DNA from: Rhodocyclales bacterium
GTDB lineage: Bacteria > Pseudomonadota > Gammaproteobacteria > Burkholderiales > Rhodocyclaceae
Assembly: GCA_026399475.1 (NCBI GenBank)
Contig: JAPLQY010000069.1
Location: 62,001-126,000 of the forward strand
Length of the DNA stretch: 64,000 bases
Direction: 5' to 3'
Below, in pieces: positions 30,991-40,932 of the stretch (positions within the stretch are counted from its first letter, which is position 1; each line of letters opens with the position of its first letter). Both the position numbers and the translations under genes were made by a program. The notes under the pieces were generated by a model. The model saw only the letters and a program-made list of their open reading frames with translations, did no database searches and was not told the DNA's origin.

Positions 30991-31925
30991 TGAGACGCAA
31001 GGCCTGGCTGCTGTTGCCTGTCTGCTACCTCGCGGTGCCGCTCGCCTTCGGCGGCAACAACTATGTCATGGGCCTGGTGGTGTCCTCGCTGATCGTTGCC
31101 GGTGTCGCCGTGGCCTGGGCGCTGCTCGGCAACCTGGGCGGCATGGTCAGCTTTGGCCACGCCGCCTTCTTCGGCGTCGGCGCCTACGCTTCGGCGCTGC
31201 TGAGCATGAAACTCGGTGTGCCGGTGCTGCTGGCGATCCCGCTTGCCGGCCTGATTGCTGTGCTGTTCTCGGTCGCCATGCTGCCGGCATTGCGCCTGTC
31301 GGGGCCTTACTTCGCGCTGGCAATCCTGGCCTATGCGCAGATCTTCCGCATCCTCACCACCGAGATGGAATTCCTCACCCACGGTTCCGGCGGCATTTCG
31401 CAGATCCCGGTGTTGCCGACCATCGCCGGCTTCGACCTGTCGTCGCGCACGGGCCAGTTCCTGCTGCTGCTGACCCTGCTCGCGGCCTTCCTCGCTGCCT
31501 ACGACTTGATCCGCCGCAGCCATTACGGCATAGCCCTGCGCGCCATGCACGACAGCGAGGACGCGACGCGCGTGGTGGGCGTAAACAGTGTGCTCTTGAA
31601 GTCCTGGATGCTTTTCGTCTCGGCCTTCATGACAGGCGTGATCGGCGCCGTCAATGCCCACGTCATCAACTTCCTCGAACCCGACTACGCCTTCCATGGT
31701 AGCTGGAGCGTGCTGCCCATCGTTGCCGCGATTTTCGGCGGTTATCGCACGGTGACCGGCCCGGCCATCGGCGCCGTGGTGATTTATCTCGTGGATCAAC
31801 TGGTGTTCAAGGCGCTGGTCAGCACCGGGCACCAGATCATCCTCGGCAGCGTGCTGGCACTGATGATCCTGTTCGCGCCCGACGGCCTGCTGCCGCTGCT
31901 GCGCAACGCCCTGCGGCGGATTTAG
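30990..31925 (+). CDS. Liv-type ABC transporter permease (LivM family)
   Basis: The second permease, 311 residues and highly hydrophobic, with LGNLGGMVSFGHAAFFGVGAY near residue 45 and the cytoplasmic AIFGGYRTVTGPAIGA loop. Its ATG at 30990 overlaps the livH stop. Its own stop codon falls inside the first bases of dispersed repeat copy B, which separates it from livG by 166 bp. Confidence 0.92.
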   Translation: MRRKAWLLLPVCYLAVPLAFGGNNYVMGLVVSSLIVAGVAVAWALLGNLGGMVSFGHAAFFGVGAYASALLSMKLGVPVLLAIPLAGLIAVLFSVAMLPALRLSGPYFALAILAYAQIFRILTTEMEFLTHGSGGISQIPVLPTIAGFDLSSRTGQFLLLLTLLAAFLAAYDLIRRSHYGIALRAMHDSEDATRVVGVNSVLLKSWMLFVSAFMTGVIGAVNAHVINFLEPDYAFHGSWSVLPIVAAIFGGYRTVTGPAIGAVVIYLVDQLVFKALVSTGHQIILGSVLALMILFAPDGLLPLLRNALRRI

Positions 31926-32078
31926 CGTGAAACAATTCGTTCGGAGCGACTGGTGATGATCGAGCGAAGCGAGCCGAATGGTAGCCCCGCCCTGGGGCGG
32001 GGATGGGGGTGGGGAAGCCTTCAATTCGCATTTCGCGTGTTTGATTTTCAGCGGGTGGTGCTCGGTGTCATGAGCGTT
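31922..32078. repeat. Dispersed intergenic repeat, copy B
   Basis: About 157 bp homologous to copy A at 6237-6387, from ttagcgtgaaa to tgagcgtt. The middle hairpin here is ccccgcc-ctg-ggcgggg versus cctccc-gtga-gggggg in copy A, so pairing is kept while bases change. It provides the stop codon of livM and splits the liv operon. Confidence 0.75.
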
Positions 32079-32091
32079 CAGGGAGGCAGCC

Positions 32092-32800
<709 letters not shown>

Positions 32801-32808
<8 letters not shown>

Positions 32809-33538
32809 AGTAGACCAGTTGCGCGCTGGTTACGGCGCCATCAACGTGTTGTGGGACGTTTCGCTGACCTTCCCGCTCGGCGAACTGACGGCCATCATCG
32901 GTCCCAACGGTGCCGGCAAGAGCACGCTGCTCAAGGCGATGATGGGCCTGGTGCCGACCACGCAGGGCAGCGTCAGTCTCGATGGTATTGCGCTCACCGG
33001 CCGCGCCACCTGGGACATGGCGAGCCTCGGCCTGGCGCTGATTCCCGAAGGGCGCATGGTGTTCCGCGACATGACCGTGGAAGAAAATCTCGCCATGGGC
33101 GCCTTTCCCAAGCCGCACCGCGCCGCATTGGGGCGCAACCTCGAGCGAGTCTTCGGCCTCTTCCCCAGGCTCAAGGAAAGGCGCCGCCAGTTTGCCGGCT
33201 CGCTGTCCGGCGGCGAGGCGCAGATGCTGGCGATGGGTCGCGGCCTGATGTCCGAGCCGCGCGTGCTGCTGATCGACGAGCCATCGCTGGGCCTGGCGCC
33301 GGTGGTGGTGCGCGAGATTTTCGAGATCCTGGGCGGGCTTAAAGCTCAGGGCGTGACCATCGTCCTGGTCGAGCAGAACACCCACATGGCATTGAAGCTG
33401 GCGGACGGCGTGTACCTGATGCGTGCCGGCAAGGTCATTCTTGCCGAGCGTGCCGCGGCGCTTGATCTCGACCGCCTGCACGACCTGTATTTCGCTCGTG
33501 AGGGCGGCGCTGAGGGCCTTGCCGGTGTTGCCGAATGA
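32801..33538 (+). CDS. Liv-type ABC transporter ATPase (LivF family)
   Basis: The partner ATPase of 245 residues. Walker A is GPNGAGKST, the LivF-type IPEGRMVFRDMTVEENL is present, the signature is LSGGEAQM, Walker B LLIDEPSLGLAP and the H-loop-position residue is Gln in VLVEQNT, as usual for LivF. It overlaps livG upstream by 8 bp and the MFS gene downstream by ATGA. Confidence 0.93.
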
Positions 33539-34971
33539 GGAGCCTTGCCACCGATCAGCGCCAGGCCGAGGTGGCGGCGATGTTCGGGCGTCACGGCCCG
33601 GCCTATCGCTGGTGGGCGGTGCTCACCGTGATGCTCGGCACGGTCTCGGCGATCATGGAGGCGACGGTGGTCAATGTCGCACTGCCGGAAATCATTCGCG
33701 TTTTTCATGTCGGCCACGACCAGGTGCAACTTTTGTCCACCGGCTTTCTTGCCGCCACTACGGCCTCGATGCTGCTTGCGACTTGGGCCATGCAGCGCTT
33801 CGGCATCCGCCGCACCTATGTCGGCGCGCTGCTGCTGCTGGTGATGTTCTCGGTGCTGGCCACGCTCAGCGATCGCTTCGAGCTGCTGGCACTGTGCCGC
33901 ATCGGGCAGGGCAGCATCGCCGGCCTGATCCAGCCGCTGGCCATGCTGGTCATCATCGACGTCTTTCCGCTGCACGAACGCGGCCGGGCGATGGGCGCCT
34001 ATGGCCTCGGCATCGTGCTGTCGCCGGCCGTGGGCCCGGTGGCGGGCGGCCTGCTGGTCGACCACTTCGGCTGGCGCGCGGTGTTCCTGGTCACCGTGCC
34101 GCTGTGCCTCGCTGCCATTGCGCTGGCGCCGCGCTTCGTCATCGCCGGGCGGCCGCTGCCCGGCGCGCACAAGCGGCCCTTCGACCTGATCGGACTGCTG
34201 CTGGTAGTGGCTGCGCTGTGCGCCCTGCTCGGCGGCTTGGCGGCGCTGATCCGGCAGCCGGCGTTCGGTGCTGCCGGCGTCGCGCTCGGTCTTGCGCTGG
34301 CGGTGGCCTTCGTCGTCTGGGAGCGCAGCACCCTGCATCCGCTGCTGGATTTCAGCATCTTCCGCGAGGCGGGCTTCGGCGCAGCGGTGCTGGTAGCGGC
34401 CTCCTATGGCGTCGGCATTTACGGTTCGACCTACCTGGCGCCGGTTTTTGCCCAGATCGGTGCCGGCTTCTCGGCCTACGAGGCCGGACTGATGCTGCTG
34501 CCGGGTGGCGCCGTGCTGGCCATCGTGCTGCTGCAGGCCGGGCGGCTGGCGGATCGCTTCCCGCCCAACCGGGTGGCGATGGCGGGGCTGGCCTTCTTTT
34601 CCGTATCGGCCATCCTCATGGGATTTTCCTCCGCAGCCACCGGCTTCTGGCTGCTCGCGCTGTGGGTGGCGATCGGCCGTGTCGGCCTGGGCCTGATCAT
34701 TCCGGGCCTGAACGCCGGTGCCCTGCGCCTGCTGCCCCACGGCACCGAGGCCGCCGGCTCGGCCTCGATCAACTTCTTTCGCCAGCTCGGCGGCGCGCTC
34801 GGCGTCACGCTGCTGGCGCTGTTCCTCGAAGGACGCGAGCGCCAGCTGAATGCCGTGCATGGCCTGCAGCCGATGCAGGAAGGCTTCTTCCTGATCGCCT
34901 TCGTCTATTGCCTCGCCCTGATCCCCGCCTGGCTGATGACCGGCCGCGCGCAAGGTCCCCGATCCGTATAG
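33535..34971 (+). CDS. MFS transporter, DHA2/EmrB type
   Basis: A 478-residue, 14-segment-type drug:H+ antiporter-like protein. Marks are the motif C region GLGIVLSPAVGPVAGGLLVD and the first-helix TVVNVALPEI. It lacks the membrane fusion partner of EmrAB-like pumps in this operon. It is coupled to livF by ATGA and followed by the flavoprotein gene eight bases later. It may export a pathway by-product or toxic substrate. Confidence 0.88.
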   Translation: MRSLATDQRQAEVAAMFGRHGPAYRWWAVLTVMLGTVSAIMEATVVNVALPEIIRVFHVGHDQVQLLSTGFLAATTASMLLATWAMQRFGIRRTYVGALLLLVMFSVLATLSDRFELLALCRIGQGSIAGLIQPLAMLVIIDVFPLHERGRAMGAYGLGIVLSPAVGPVAGGLLVDHFGWRAVFLVTVPLCLAAIALAPRFVIAGRPLPGAHKRPFDLIGLLLVVAALCALLGGLAALIRQPAFGAAGVALGLALAVAFVVWERSTLHPLLDFSIFREAGFGAAVLVAASYGVGIYGSTYLAPVFAQIGAGFSAYEAGLMLLPGGAVLAIVLLQAGRLADRFPPNRVAMAGLAFFSVSAILMGFSSAATGFWLLALWVAIGRVGLGLIIPGLNAGALRLLPHGTEAAGSASINFFRQLGGALGVTLLALFLEGRERQLNAVHGLQPMQEGFFLIAFVYCLALIPAWLMTGRAQGPRSV

Positions 34972-34979
34972 GAGAATTC

Positions 34980-35951
34980 ATGCCCCTGCCCAAAGTCCTG
35001 CAAGACAACCTCGCGCTGCCGGTGATCGGCGCGCCGATGTTCATCGTCTCCCAGCCGCAACTGGTGCTGGCGCAATGCATGGCCGGCATCGTCGGTTCCT
35101 TCCCGGCCTTGAACGCGCGGCCGAAGGAGTTGCTCGACGAGTGGTTGTCCATGATGACGTCCGAGATCGACGCCGCTCGTCGCGCCAACCCGGGCCGCAA
35201 GATTGCGCCCTTCGCCGTGAACCAGATCGTGCATCACTCCAATGACCGGCTCGACCATGACATCGCGTTATGCGTCAAGCACCGGGCGCCGATGATCATC
35301 ACCAGCCTGCGTGCGCCCGGCGACGTGGTCAAGGAAGTGCATGGCTACGGCGGTATCGTGTTCCACGACGTGATCAACGTGCGCCATGCGAAAAAGGCGC
35401 TGGAGGCGGGCGTCGACGGCCTGATCCTGGTCGCCGCCGGCGCCGGAGGGCACGCCGGCATGCTCAGCCCCTTCGCGCTGGTGTCCGAAGTGCGGCGCTT
35501 CTGGGACGGACCGATCGCGCTGTCCGGCGCGATCACGCGCGGCAACCAGATACTCGCAGCGCAGGCCATGGGTGCCGACCTGGCCTACATGGGCACGCGC
35601 TTCATCCCGACACCGGAAGCCAATGCGGTGGACGGCTACAAGCAGATGATTGTGGACAGCACTGCGGCGGACGTCGTCTATACGCCATACTTCACCGGCG
35701 TAAATGGCAACTACCTGCGGCCGAGCATTACAGCGCAGGGGCTGGACCCCGACAACCTGCCGCTGCGCGACAAGACCAGCATGAGCTTCGGCTCGGATCG
35801 GACCAAGGCCTGGCGCGACATCTGGGGCGTCGGCCAGGGTATCGGTTCGATAGACGAAATTATTCCCGTAAGTGAAGTAGTGGCGCGGCTCGGTCGTGAA
35901 TACCGGGACGCCCGTGATGCGCTGTGCGCGCTGTATGCACTAGAGGACTGA
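34980..35951 (+). CDS. Nitronate monooxygenase-family flavoprotein
   Basis: A 323-residue FMN-binding TIM-barrel protein of the NMO/2-nitropropane dioxygenase family. It has the N-terminal LPVIGAPMF, the central LILVAAGAGGHAG phosphate-binding segment and GADLAYMGTRFI. In actinobacterial steroid pathways a family member (IpdC) acts as a reductase, so the family name may mislead. It starts with ATG 34980, with gga upstream, and ends one base before the IclR gene. Confidence 0.87.
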   Translation: MPLPKVLQDNLALPVIGAPMFIVSQPQLVLAQCMAGIVGSFPALNARPKELLDEWLSMMTSEIDAARRANPGRKIAPFAVNQIVHHSNDRLDHDIALCVKHRAPMIITSLRAPGDVVKEVHGYGGIVFHDVINVRHAKKALEAGVDGLILVAAGAGGHAGMLSPFALVSEVRRFWDGPIALSGAITRGNQILAAQAMGADLAYMGTRFIPTPEANAVDGYKQMIVDSTAADVVYTPYFTGVNGNYLRPSITAQGLDPDNLPLRDKTSMSFGSDRTKAWRDIWGVGQGIGSIDEIIPVSEVVARLGREYRDARDALCALYALED

Positions 35952-35952
35952 C

Positions 35953-36780
35953 ATGAGCAAACAGAACAAGGTCGCTGCTGTTCCCGCTGCGGTTGCAACC
36001 AAGGTCGCCGGCAAGGAGGATCGCCATTTCGTCACCGCCCTGGCACGCGGGCTCTCGGTGCTTTCGTGCTTCAGCTCGGGCGAGAAACTGCTCGGCAACC
36101 TCGACATCGCCAAGCGCTGCAAGCTGCCCAAGTCCACCGTCTCGCGCCTGACCTACACGCTGACCAAGCTCGGCTACCTGGTCTTCGTCGAGGAGAACGG
36201 AAAATACCGTTTGGGTACTTCGACGCTGGCGCTGGGCAGCGCCATGCTGGCGCGCCTCGACGTGCGCGACCTGTCGCGGCCGCTGATGCAGGAACTCGCC
36301 GACTTTTCCAAGGCCATGGTTTCGCTCGGCAGTCGCGATCGCCTGTCGATGATCTATGTCGGCAACGCGCGCAGCTCGGCGGCATTGACGCTCTCGCTGG
36401 ATGTCGGCTCGCGCATTCCGATCGCCACCACGGCGATGGGCCGCGCCTACCTGGCGCTGATCCCCGAGCGCGAGCGCGAAGACATCATGGAGCGCGTGCG
36501 CGAACTCGACGAAGTGGCCTGGCCGGCAATCCGTGCCGGCATCGAGCGGGCGCTGAAGGAATACCGCGAAACCGGCTGCGTCAGTTCCTTCGGCGAGTGG
36601 CAGACCGATGTCAATGCCATCGCCGTGCCGCTGCGTCCCGGCGGCGGCCTGCCGCCGATGGCGATCAACTGCGGCGGCCCGGCGTTTACGCTGTCGAAGG
36701 AATTCCTGCTGGGCGAAGTGCGGCCGAAGCTGATCGAGCTGGTGAGGCAACTGGAAGCTTCGTTGGGGATGCGGGGGTAG
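35953..36780 (+). CDS. IclR-family transcriptional regulator
   Basis: A 275-residue regulator. The N-terminal winged helix covers about residues 25-90 (ALARGLSVLSCF, LPKSTVSRLTYTL). The C-terminal effector-binding domain follows, with IPIATTAMGRAYLA. A Lys/Ala-rich leader of about 22 residues precedes the fold. It is the last gene of the import operon and the only regulator in the island, so it is the best candidate for control of its genes. Confidence 0.93.
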   Translation: MSKQNKVAAVPAAVATKVAGKEDRHFVTALARGLSVLSCFSSGEKLLGNLDIAKRCKLPKSTVSRLTYTLTKLGYLVFVEENGKYRLGTSTLALGSAMLARLDVRDLSRPLMQELADFSKAMVSLGSRDRLSMIYVGNARSSAALTLSLDVGSRIPIATTAMGRAYLALIPEREREDIMERVRELDEVAWPAIRAGIERALKEYRETGCVSSFGEWQTDVNAIAVPLRPGGGLPPMAINCGGPAFTLSKEFLLGEVRPKLIELVRQLEASLGMRG

Positions 36781-36801
36781 GTTCGCAATCCTGCCGGGAC
36801 T

Positions 36802-36863
36802 CGCCCCGGTGGGCGACCTACTTTCTTGTTCGCGCCAGCAAGTAAGCAAAGAAGCGTACCCCT
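36802..36863. repeat. Fragment of a common proteobacterial dispersed repeat
   Basis: The stretch contains ggtgggcgacctactttctt and, after a short spacer, aagtaagcaaagaagcg. I recognise this as a degenerate form of a palindromic intergenic repeat common in beta- and gammaproteobacteria. Just after it, near 36885-36915, gttcaaggacataggttacg resembles ends of some insertion sequences, but no transposase is left. Confidence 0.5.
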
Positions 36864-36969
36864 GTACGAGTAAAGCACATTTGTAACAGATCGGTTCAAG
36901 GACATAGGTTACGTTTATGCGCTCTGTCAAACCTAAATAAGTCAGTTTCGGATTAATTCCCGGTTAGCT

Positions 36970-38016
36970 ATGCTACGCACTCAAGAGTCCAATTCAATGA
37001 GTGAGCGACATGGATCTGATGCTGAGGCCAATAGTACTGTGACCCATTATGACCACTACGTCTCGCAGACCTACCTGACTCTGTTTTGCGGACGAGAGGG
37101 CACTCTGGTGCCGTACTACAAAGACGGCCACGTGATTGTCGGCAAGCCGAAATGGCCCAAGTCAATTTGCAGCGAGGTTGACGGAGACATGAACACGTAC
37201 TTCGATGACGCGAGGGTGCTGGACACCTACTTGCAGCCGATCGAGACGAGGTGGGCAGGGAACGTCAAGGCGCTACGCGAACGACGGTTAGATGCGAGAG
37301 GCAAGTACGAACTCGCTTCATACATCGCCTACCTCCGAGCCTGCAACCCGGTGGCGAAGAGACTCGGTCAGGGAATGATTGCCGCCATGATGCAACCTCA
37401 GGCAGACAAGGTGTTACGCGAGCATCTCTATGACCCACCGGCCGATTCGCCTCCGCTGGACGATGCTACGCGCGCGAAACTCCAACGCGAGTTCGAGAAA
37501 GGCGGTATCAAGACTGTCGTTGATCGGGACTACGCGCACGCTAGAGGAATCGCGTCGCTGACAGGGGTTTCTGATCGCCTGTACTGCTCCCATTGGTTGA
37601 AGCTGAGTAACGAGACGGACGTGCCGTTTATAACGAGCGACAACCCACCAGTGATCTATCCCCACGGCGACACCGATCTGACCGCGTCAATCTTCGTTCC
37701 TCTGTCGCCCACTGACGCGGTGCTTATCTCACCGAACAACGATCTTCCGAAGCCGTCGAAGGAGGACGTGCAGAGCTACGAGAGCGCAGGCGACAAGTAC
37801 GCGTCCGTGAAGCGTGAGGCCGCCAAGCGATTCAACGTCCTTGTCGTCAAATCGGCCGAGCGACTTGTGCTGTGCTCGACGGCAGAGCCATGGGTTGAGG
37901 ATCTGGTCTCAAAGTACCGCACGTGGCGCATGGAGCACGTATGTGACTCATTGCCACACGCAACCGGTGTCGTGCAAATTCATCGGCAGAGACCTGTCGA
38001 CAAAGTCGCGCCATAG
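36970..38016 (+). CDS. DUF4238 domain protein
   Basis: A 348-residue protein with the DUF4238 N-terminal pattern THYDHYVSQTYLTLFCG and a C-terminal FITSDNPPVIYP segment with LSPTDAVLISP. The function of the family is unknown. The codon use is less GC-rich than the neighbours', which fits horizontal transfer. A second Met (36997) could be the start. It stands alone after the IclR gene. Confidence 0.75.
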   Translation: MLRTQESNSMSERHGSDAEANSTVTHYDHYVSQTYLTLFCGREGTLVPYYKDGHVIVGKPKWPKSICSEVDGDMNTYFDDARVLDTYLQPIETRWAGNVKALRERRLDARGKYELASYIAYLRACNPVAKRLGQGMIAAMMQPQADKVLREHLYDPPADSPPLDDATRAKLQREFEKGGIKTVVDRDYAHARGIASLTGVSDRLYCSHWLKLSNETDVPFITSDNPPVIYPHGDTDLTASIFVPLSPTDAVLISPNNDLPKPSKEDVQSYESAGDKYASVKREAAKRFNVLVVKSAERLVLCSTAEPWVEDLVSKYRTWRMEHVCDSLPHATGVVQIHRQRPVDKVAP

Positions 38017-38181
38017 AATCGATAAGCGATAATGGGGCGGGTTCGACATAGTTTGAGCGGCATTGGCCTACCGTCAAAAGTAGGCGTTGGCGACAGGGCG
38101 AAACAGACACAGCGGTAGACCTAATCGGTTTGGTAGAGTTATTTCGTTGCATTGTTCGTTGCGGTTTTGTACTCTACGGGC

Positions 38182-39555
38182 ATGACGAAGCTTCGCCACG
38201 ATGATCTGCTGCATGCCCTTCGGACCCACCCTCGTGTCGGGAGTGCCGCCCTTTGCCGTTTGCTGGACGGCATCAACCGCTCGACGCTGGCTCGGGCCTT
38301 GCAGGCACTGGAGGGTCAGGTGGTCAGCCGGGGCGGCTCGCGTCGCGTCCGGTATTCGTTGCGGCGCGCCTTGCGAGGCCGCGAGGCCAGCCTGCCGCTT
38401 TACCGGATCGATGCATCGGGCCATGGCCATGAAGCGGGGCGGCTGGACCTGACCTGGCCGGCGGGTAGTGCCCTCGATTTCTCTGGTCCTTTTCCATGGC
38501 CGCTGGACGACGACATGGCGGATGGCTGGTTCGAGGGCTTGCCCTACCCGCTGGAGGACATGCGTCCGCAAGGCTTCATCGGGCGCAATTTCGCCCGCCG
38601 CCATGCGCTGGACCTGGGTGTCGCGGACAACCCCGATCAATGGTCGGAAGATGACATCCTTCACGTGCTGTCCCTTTGGGGCCACGACCAGCCGGGTGAT
38701 CTGATCCTTGGCGAGACGGCCTATCGGCGCTTTCTTGATGGTCGGCGGGAGAATGAGCGAGGTTTCCTGACCGATAGCCAGATCGGGACGGCCTATCCGC
38801 AGATGGCCGAGGCAGCCTTGGCCCACGGCGTGGCGGGTTCGTCCGCTGGCGGAGAGTTTCCCAAGTTCACCGTCGGCCGGCATTGGGACGACGGTGCGGG
38901 CCATGCGATCGTGAAGTTCTCGGGGGCCGATGATTCGCCAGCGGTGCGTCGCTGGTCGGACTTGCTGGTGTGCGAACACCTGGCACTTGAGGCGCTGCGC
39001 GAGCTGCTTGGCCTCGCCACGGTGCAAAGCGCGATCCATTGCTTCGGCGGCCGCTGCTTTCTGGAGGTGCGGCGCTTCGATCGGCATGGGCTTTTCGGCC
39101 GCTCGCCGGTCTGCACTCTCGGCAGCCTCAATGCCGCCTTGCTCGGACAGCGGGTGAGCACATGGCCCAGGGCGGCGCAGGCGCTGCAACAGGCTGGCTG
39201 GCTGGCGGCGGAAGATGTGGTGCGGGTGGCGTTGCTGTGGTGGTTCGGCAGGCTGATCGGGAATACTGACATGCATGAAGGCAACCTGGCTTTTTGCCCA
39301 CGCTCCGGCACAGGTCTTGTGCTCGCACCCGCCTATGACATGTTGCCCATGCATTACGCTCCCTTGCGTGGCGGCGAAGTACCGCAAAGGGCGTTTGCGC
39401 CGGAGTTGCCACTGCCTGCGGAAGCCGACGATTGGCGCAAGGCTGCGGATGCCGCGGCCCGCTATTGGCACCGCTGCGCCGGGGACGAGCGGATCAGTGT
39501 CGGATTCCGGCGGGTTTGCGCCGACAATGCGAAGGCGCTGGTACAGGCGTTGTAG
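38182..39555 (+). CDS. HipA-like serine/threonine kinase, YjjJ/HipH type
   Basis: A 457-residue solitary HipA-like protein with an N-terminal winged helix (about residues 1-60, HPRVGSAALCRLL, STLARALQAL), as in E. coli YjjJ. The kinase part shows the Gly-rich SSAGGEFPKF, the ATP-binding AIVKFSG, the catalytic GNTDMHEGNLAF and the metal-binding APAYDML. HipA kinases phosphorylate glutamyl-tRNA synthetase or other targets and slow growth. No HipB gene is adjacent. The start at 38182 (MTKLRHDD) is preferred over 38152. Confidence 0.85.
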   Translation: MTKLRHDDLLHALRTHPRVGSAALCRLLDGINRSTLARALQALEGQVVSRGGSRRVRYSLRRALRGREASLPLYRIDASGHGHEAGRLDLTWPAGSALDFSGPFPWPLDDDMADGWFEGLPYPLEDMRPQGFIGRNFARRHALDLGVADNPDQWSEDDILHVLSLWGHDQPGDLILGETAYRRFLDGRRENERGFLTDSQIGTAYPQMAEAALAHGVAGSSAGGEFPKFTVGRHWDDGAGHAIVKFSGADDSPAVRRWSDLLVCEHLALEALRELLGLATVQSAIHCFGGRCFLEVRRFDRHGLFGRSPVCTLGSLNAALLGQRVSTWPRAAQALQQAGWLAAEDVVRVALLWWFGRLIGNTDMHEGNLAFCPRSGTGLVLAPAYDMLPMHYAPLRGGEVPQRAFAPELPLPAEADDWRKAADAAARYWHRCAGDERISVGFRRVCADNAKALVQAL

Positions 39556-39605
39556 GCAAGCCGATTGCGCGGTAGATTTACTTGTAGCCTCTGGGGAGAA
39601 ATTAC

Positions 39606-40397
39606 ATGCGTGCCAAGCTTGAAGTCCTGCTCGTTTTCCTGACGGCATCGCTGGTATCAGGCGCTGGTCAGGCACAAGTCGAAGTCAGGGAGATCAGCGC
39701 GCGTCCGGGGGTTACCCTGCGCTTCGTCTATGCCAAAGCAGAAAATCCGGTGGCCAGTGCGGTGCTGTTCCAGGGCGGCGGCGGCAATATCGGAATCTTC
39801 CCCAATGGCTCGATGCGCAATGAAAACTTTCTTTCGGGCGGCGCTCGGCGGTTCACCGAAAACGGCATCAGTGTCGTGATTCCGGATGTTCCATCGGATC
39901 GCCGCAGCCTCGATAACTTTCGGGATACGCCCGAGCATGCCCAGGACAACGCCGCATTGATTGAATTTCTCAGGCAGCAATCCAGTGTTCCCGTATGGGC
40001 GATCGGCACCAGCAATGGCTCGCTGTCGGCGGCGTCGGCGTCGACCCGCCTGAAGGAAAAGGGGCCGGACGGCCTGGTGCTTACCTCGTCTGTCACGCTG
40101 GCCCCGTTTGCGGCCTTGCATCTGGTCACTCTGGCGCCGCTGCATGAAGTCAAGGTGCCGGTGCTGCTGGTTCACCACAAGCAGGATGGCTGCAAGTTCA
40201 CGCCCTACGAGGCAATGCCGGGACTGGTAGCGGCGCTCAAATCGGCGAAAAAAGTCGAGCTGATTTCGGAAGAAGGCGGCGTGGCAACCGGCAATCCCTG
40301 TCATACCGGCCACCATCAGTTTTTGGGGACAGAAGCAGCCGTCACCAAGGACATTGCCGACTGGATCAGGCGTTATCAGTCCGGACCTGTCCAGTGA
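39606..40397 (+). CDS. Secreted alpha/beta hydrolase-like protein
   Basis: A 263-residue protein with a signal peptide ending near GAGQAQ (residue 23). The oxyanion region reads VLFQGGGGNIGIF, the likely nucleophile Ser is in GTSNGS and the His probably in NPCHTGHHQFLG. Cys residues near the end could form a disulfide in the periplasm. The substrate is unknown. The neighbours are accessory genes. Confidence 0.75.
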   Translation: MRAKLEVLLVFLTASLVSGAGQAQVEVREISARPGVTLRFVYAKAENPVASAVLFQGGGGNIGIFPNGSMRNENFLSGGARRFTENGISVVIPDVPSDRRSLDNFRDTPEHAQDNAALIEFLRQQSSVPVWAIGTSNGSLSAASASTRLKEKGPDGLVLTSSVTLAPFAALHLVTLAPLHEVKVPVLLVHHKQDGCKFTPYEAMPGLVAALKSAKKVELISEEGGVATGNPCHTGHHQFLGTEAAVTKDIADWIRRYQSGPVQ

Positions 40398-40449
40398 TGG
40401 CAGTTCATATCACACTATTTTCCTGTCCCTGACCCGAAGGATTTCTCCC

Positions 40450-40929
40450 ATGTCCCATGACAAACAGCACAGCTACGCCACCCGCACCGAATGGACCGGG
40501 AACCTGGGCGAGGGCACGACGAACTACCGCGCCTATTCGCGCGACCATGTGATCACCGCGGTGGGCAGGCCGGGTCTCCTGGGTTCGTCCGATCAGGCGT
40601 TTCGCGGCGATGCGTCGCGCTGGAACCCGGAGGACTTGCTGATGGCCTCGCTGTCGTCCTGCCACATGCTGTGGTATCTGCACCTGTGTGCACAGGCGAA
40701 GATCATTGTGCTGGCTTACCACGACGATGCGGTGGGAACGATGGTGGAGGACGCCGGTGGCGGCGGACGTTTTACGCATGCGGTGCTGCGGCCGGTGGCA
40801 ACGCTGGCGGCGGGCGGCAATGCGGCGCTGGCGACGGCACTGCACGAAGAGGCGCATCGCCTGTGCTTCATCGCCAACTCGGTGAATTTTCCGGTGGCTA
40901 TCGAGCCGGCGGTGCTCGTTGCCGGCTGA
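40450..40929 (+). CDS. OsmC-family peroxidase-like protein
   Basis: A 159-residue OsmC/Ohr-fold protein. Both reactive Cys positions are present: the first in MASLSSCHMLWYL and the second in AHRLCFIANS. Family members reduce organic hydroperoxides. The end of the gene is three bases from the convergent hydrolase gene. It may protect against peroxides arising in flavoprotein-rich metabolism, but the position beside the operon is the only hint. Confidence 0.88.
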   Translation: MSHDKQHSYATRTEWTGNLGEGTTNYRAYSRDHVITAVGRPGLLGSSDQAFRGDASRWNPEDLLMASLSSCHMLWYLHLCAQAKIIVLAYHDDAVGTMVEDAGGGGRFTHAVLRPVATLAAGGNAALATALHEEAHRLCFIANSVNFPVAIEPAVLVAG

Positions 40930-40932
40930 GCT

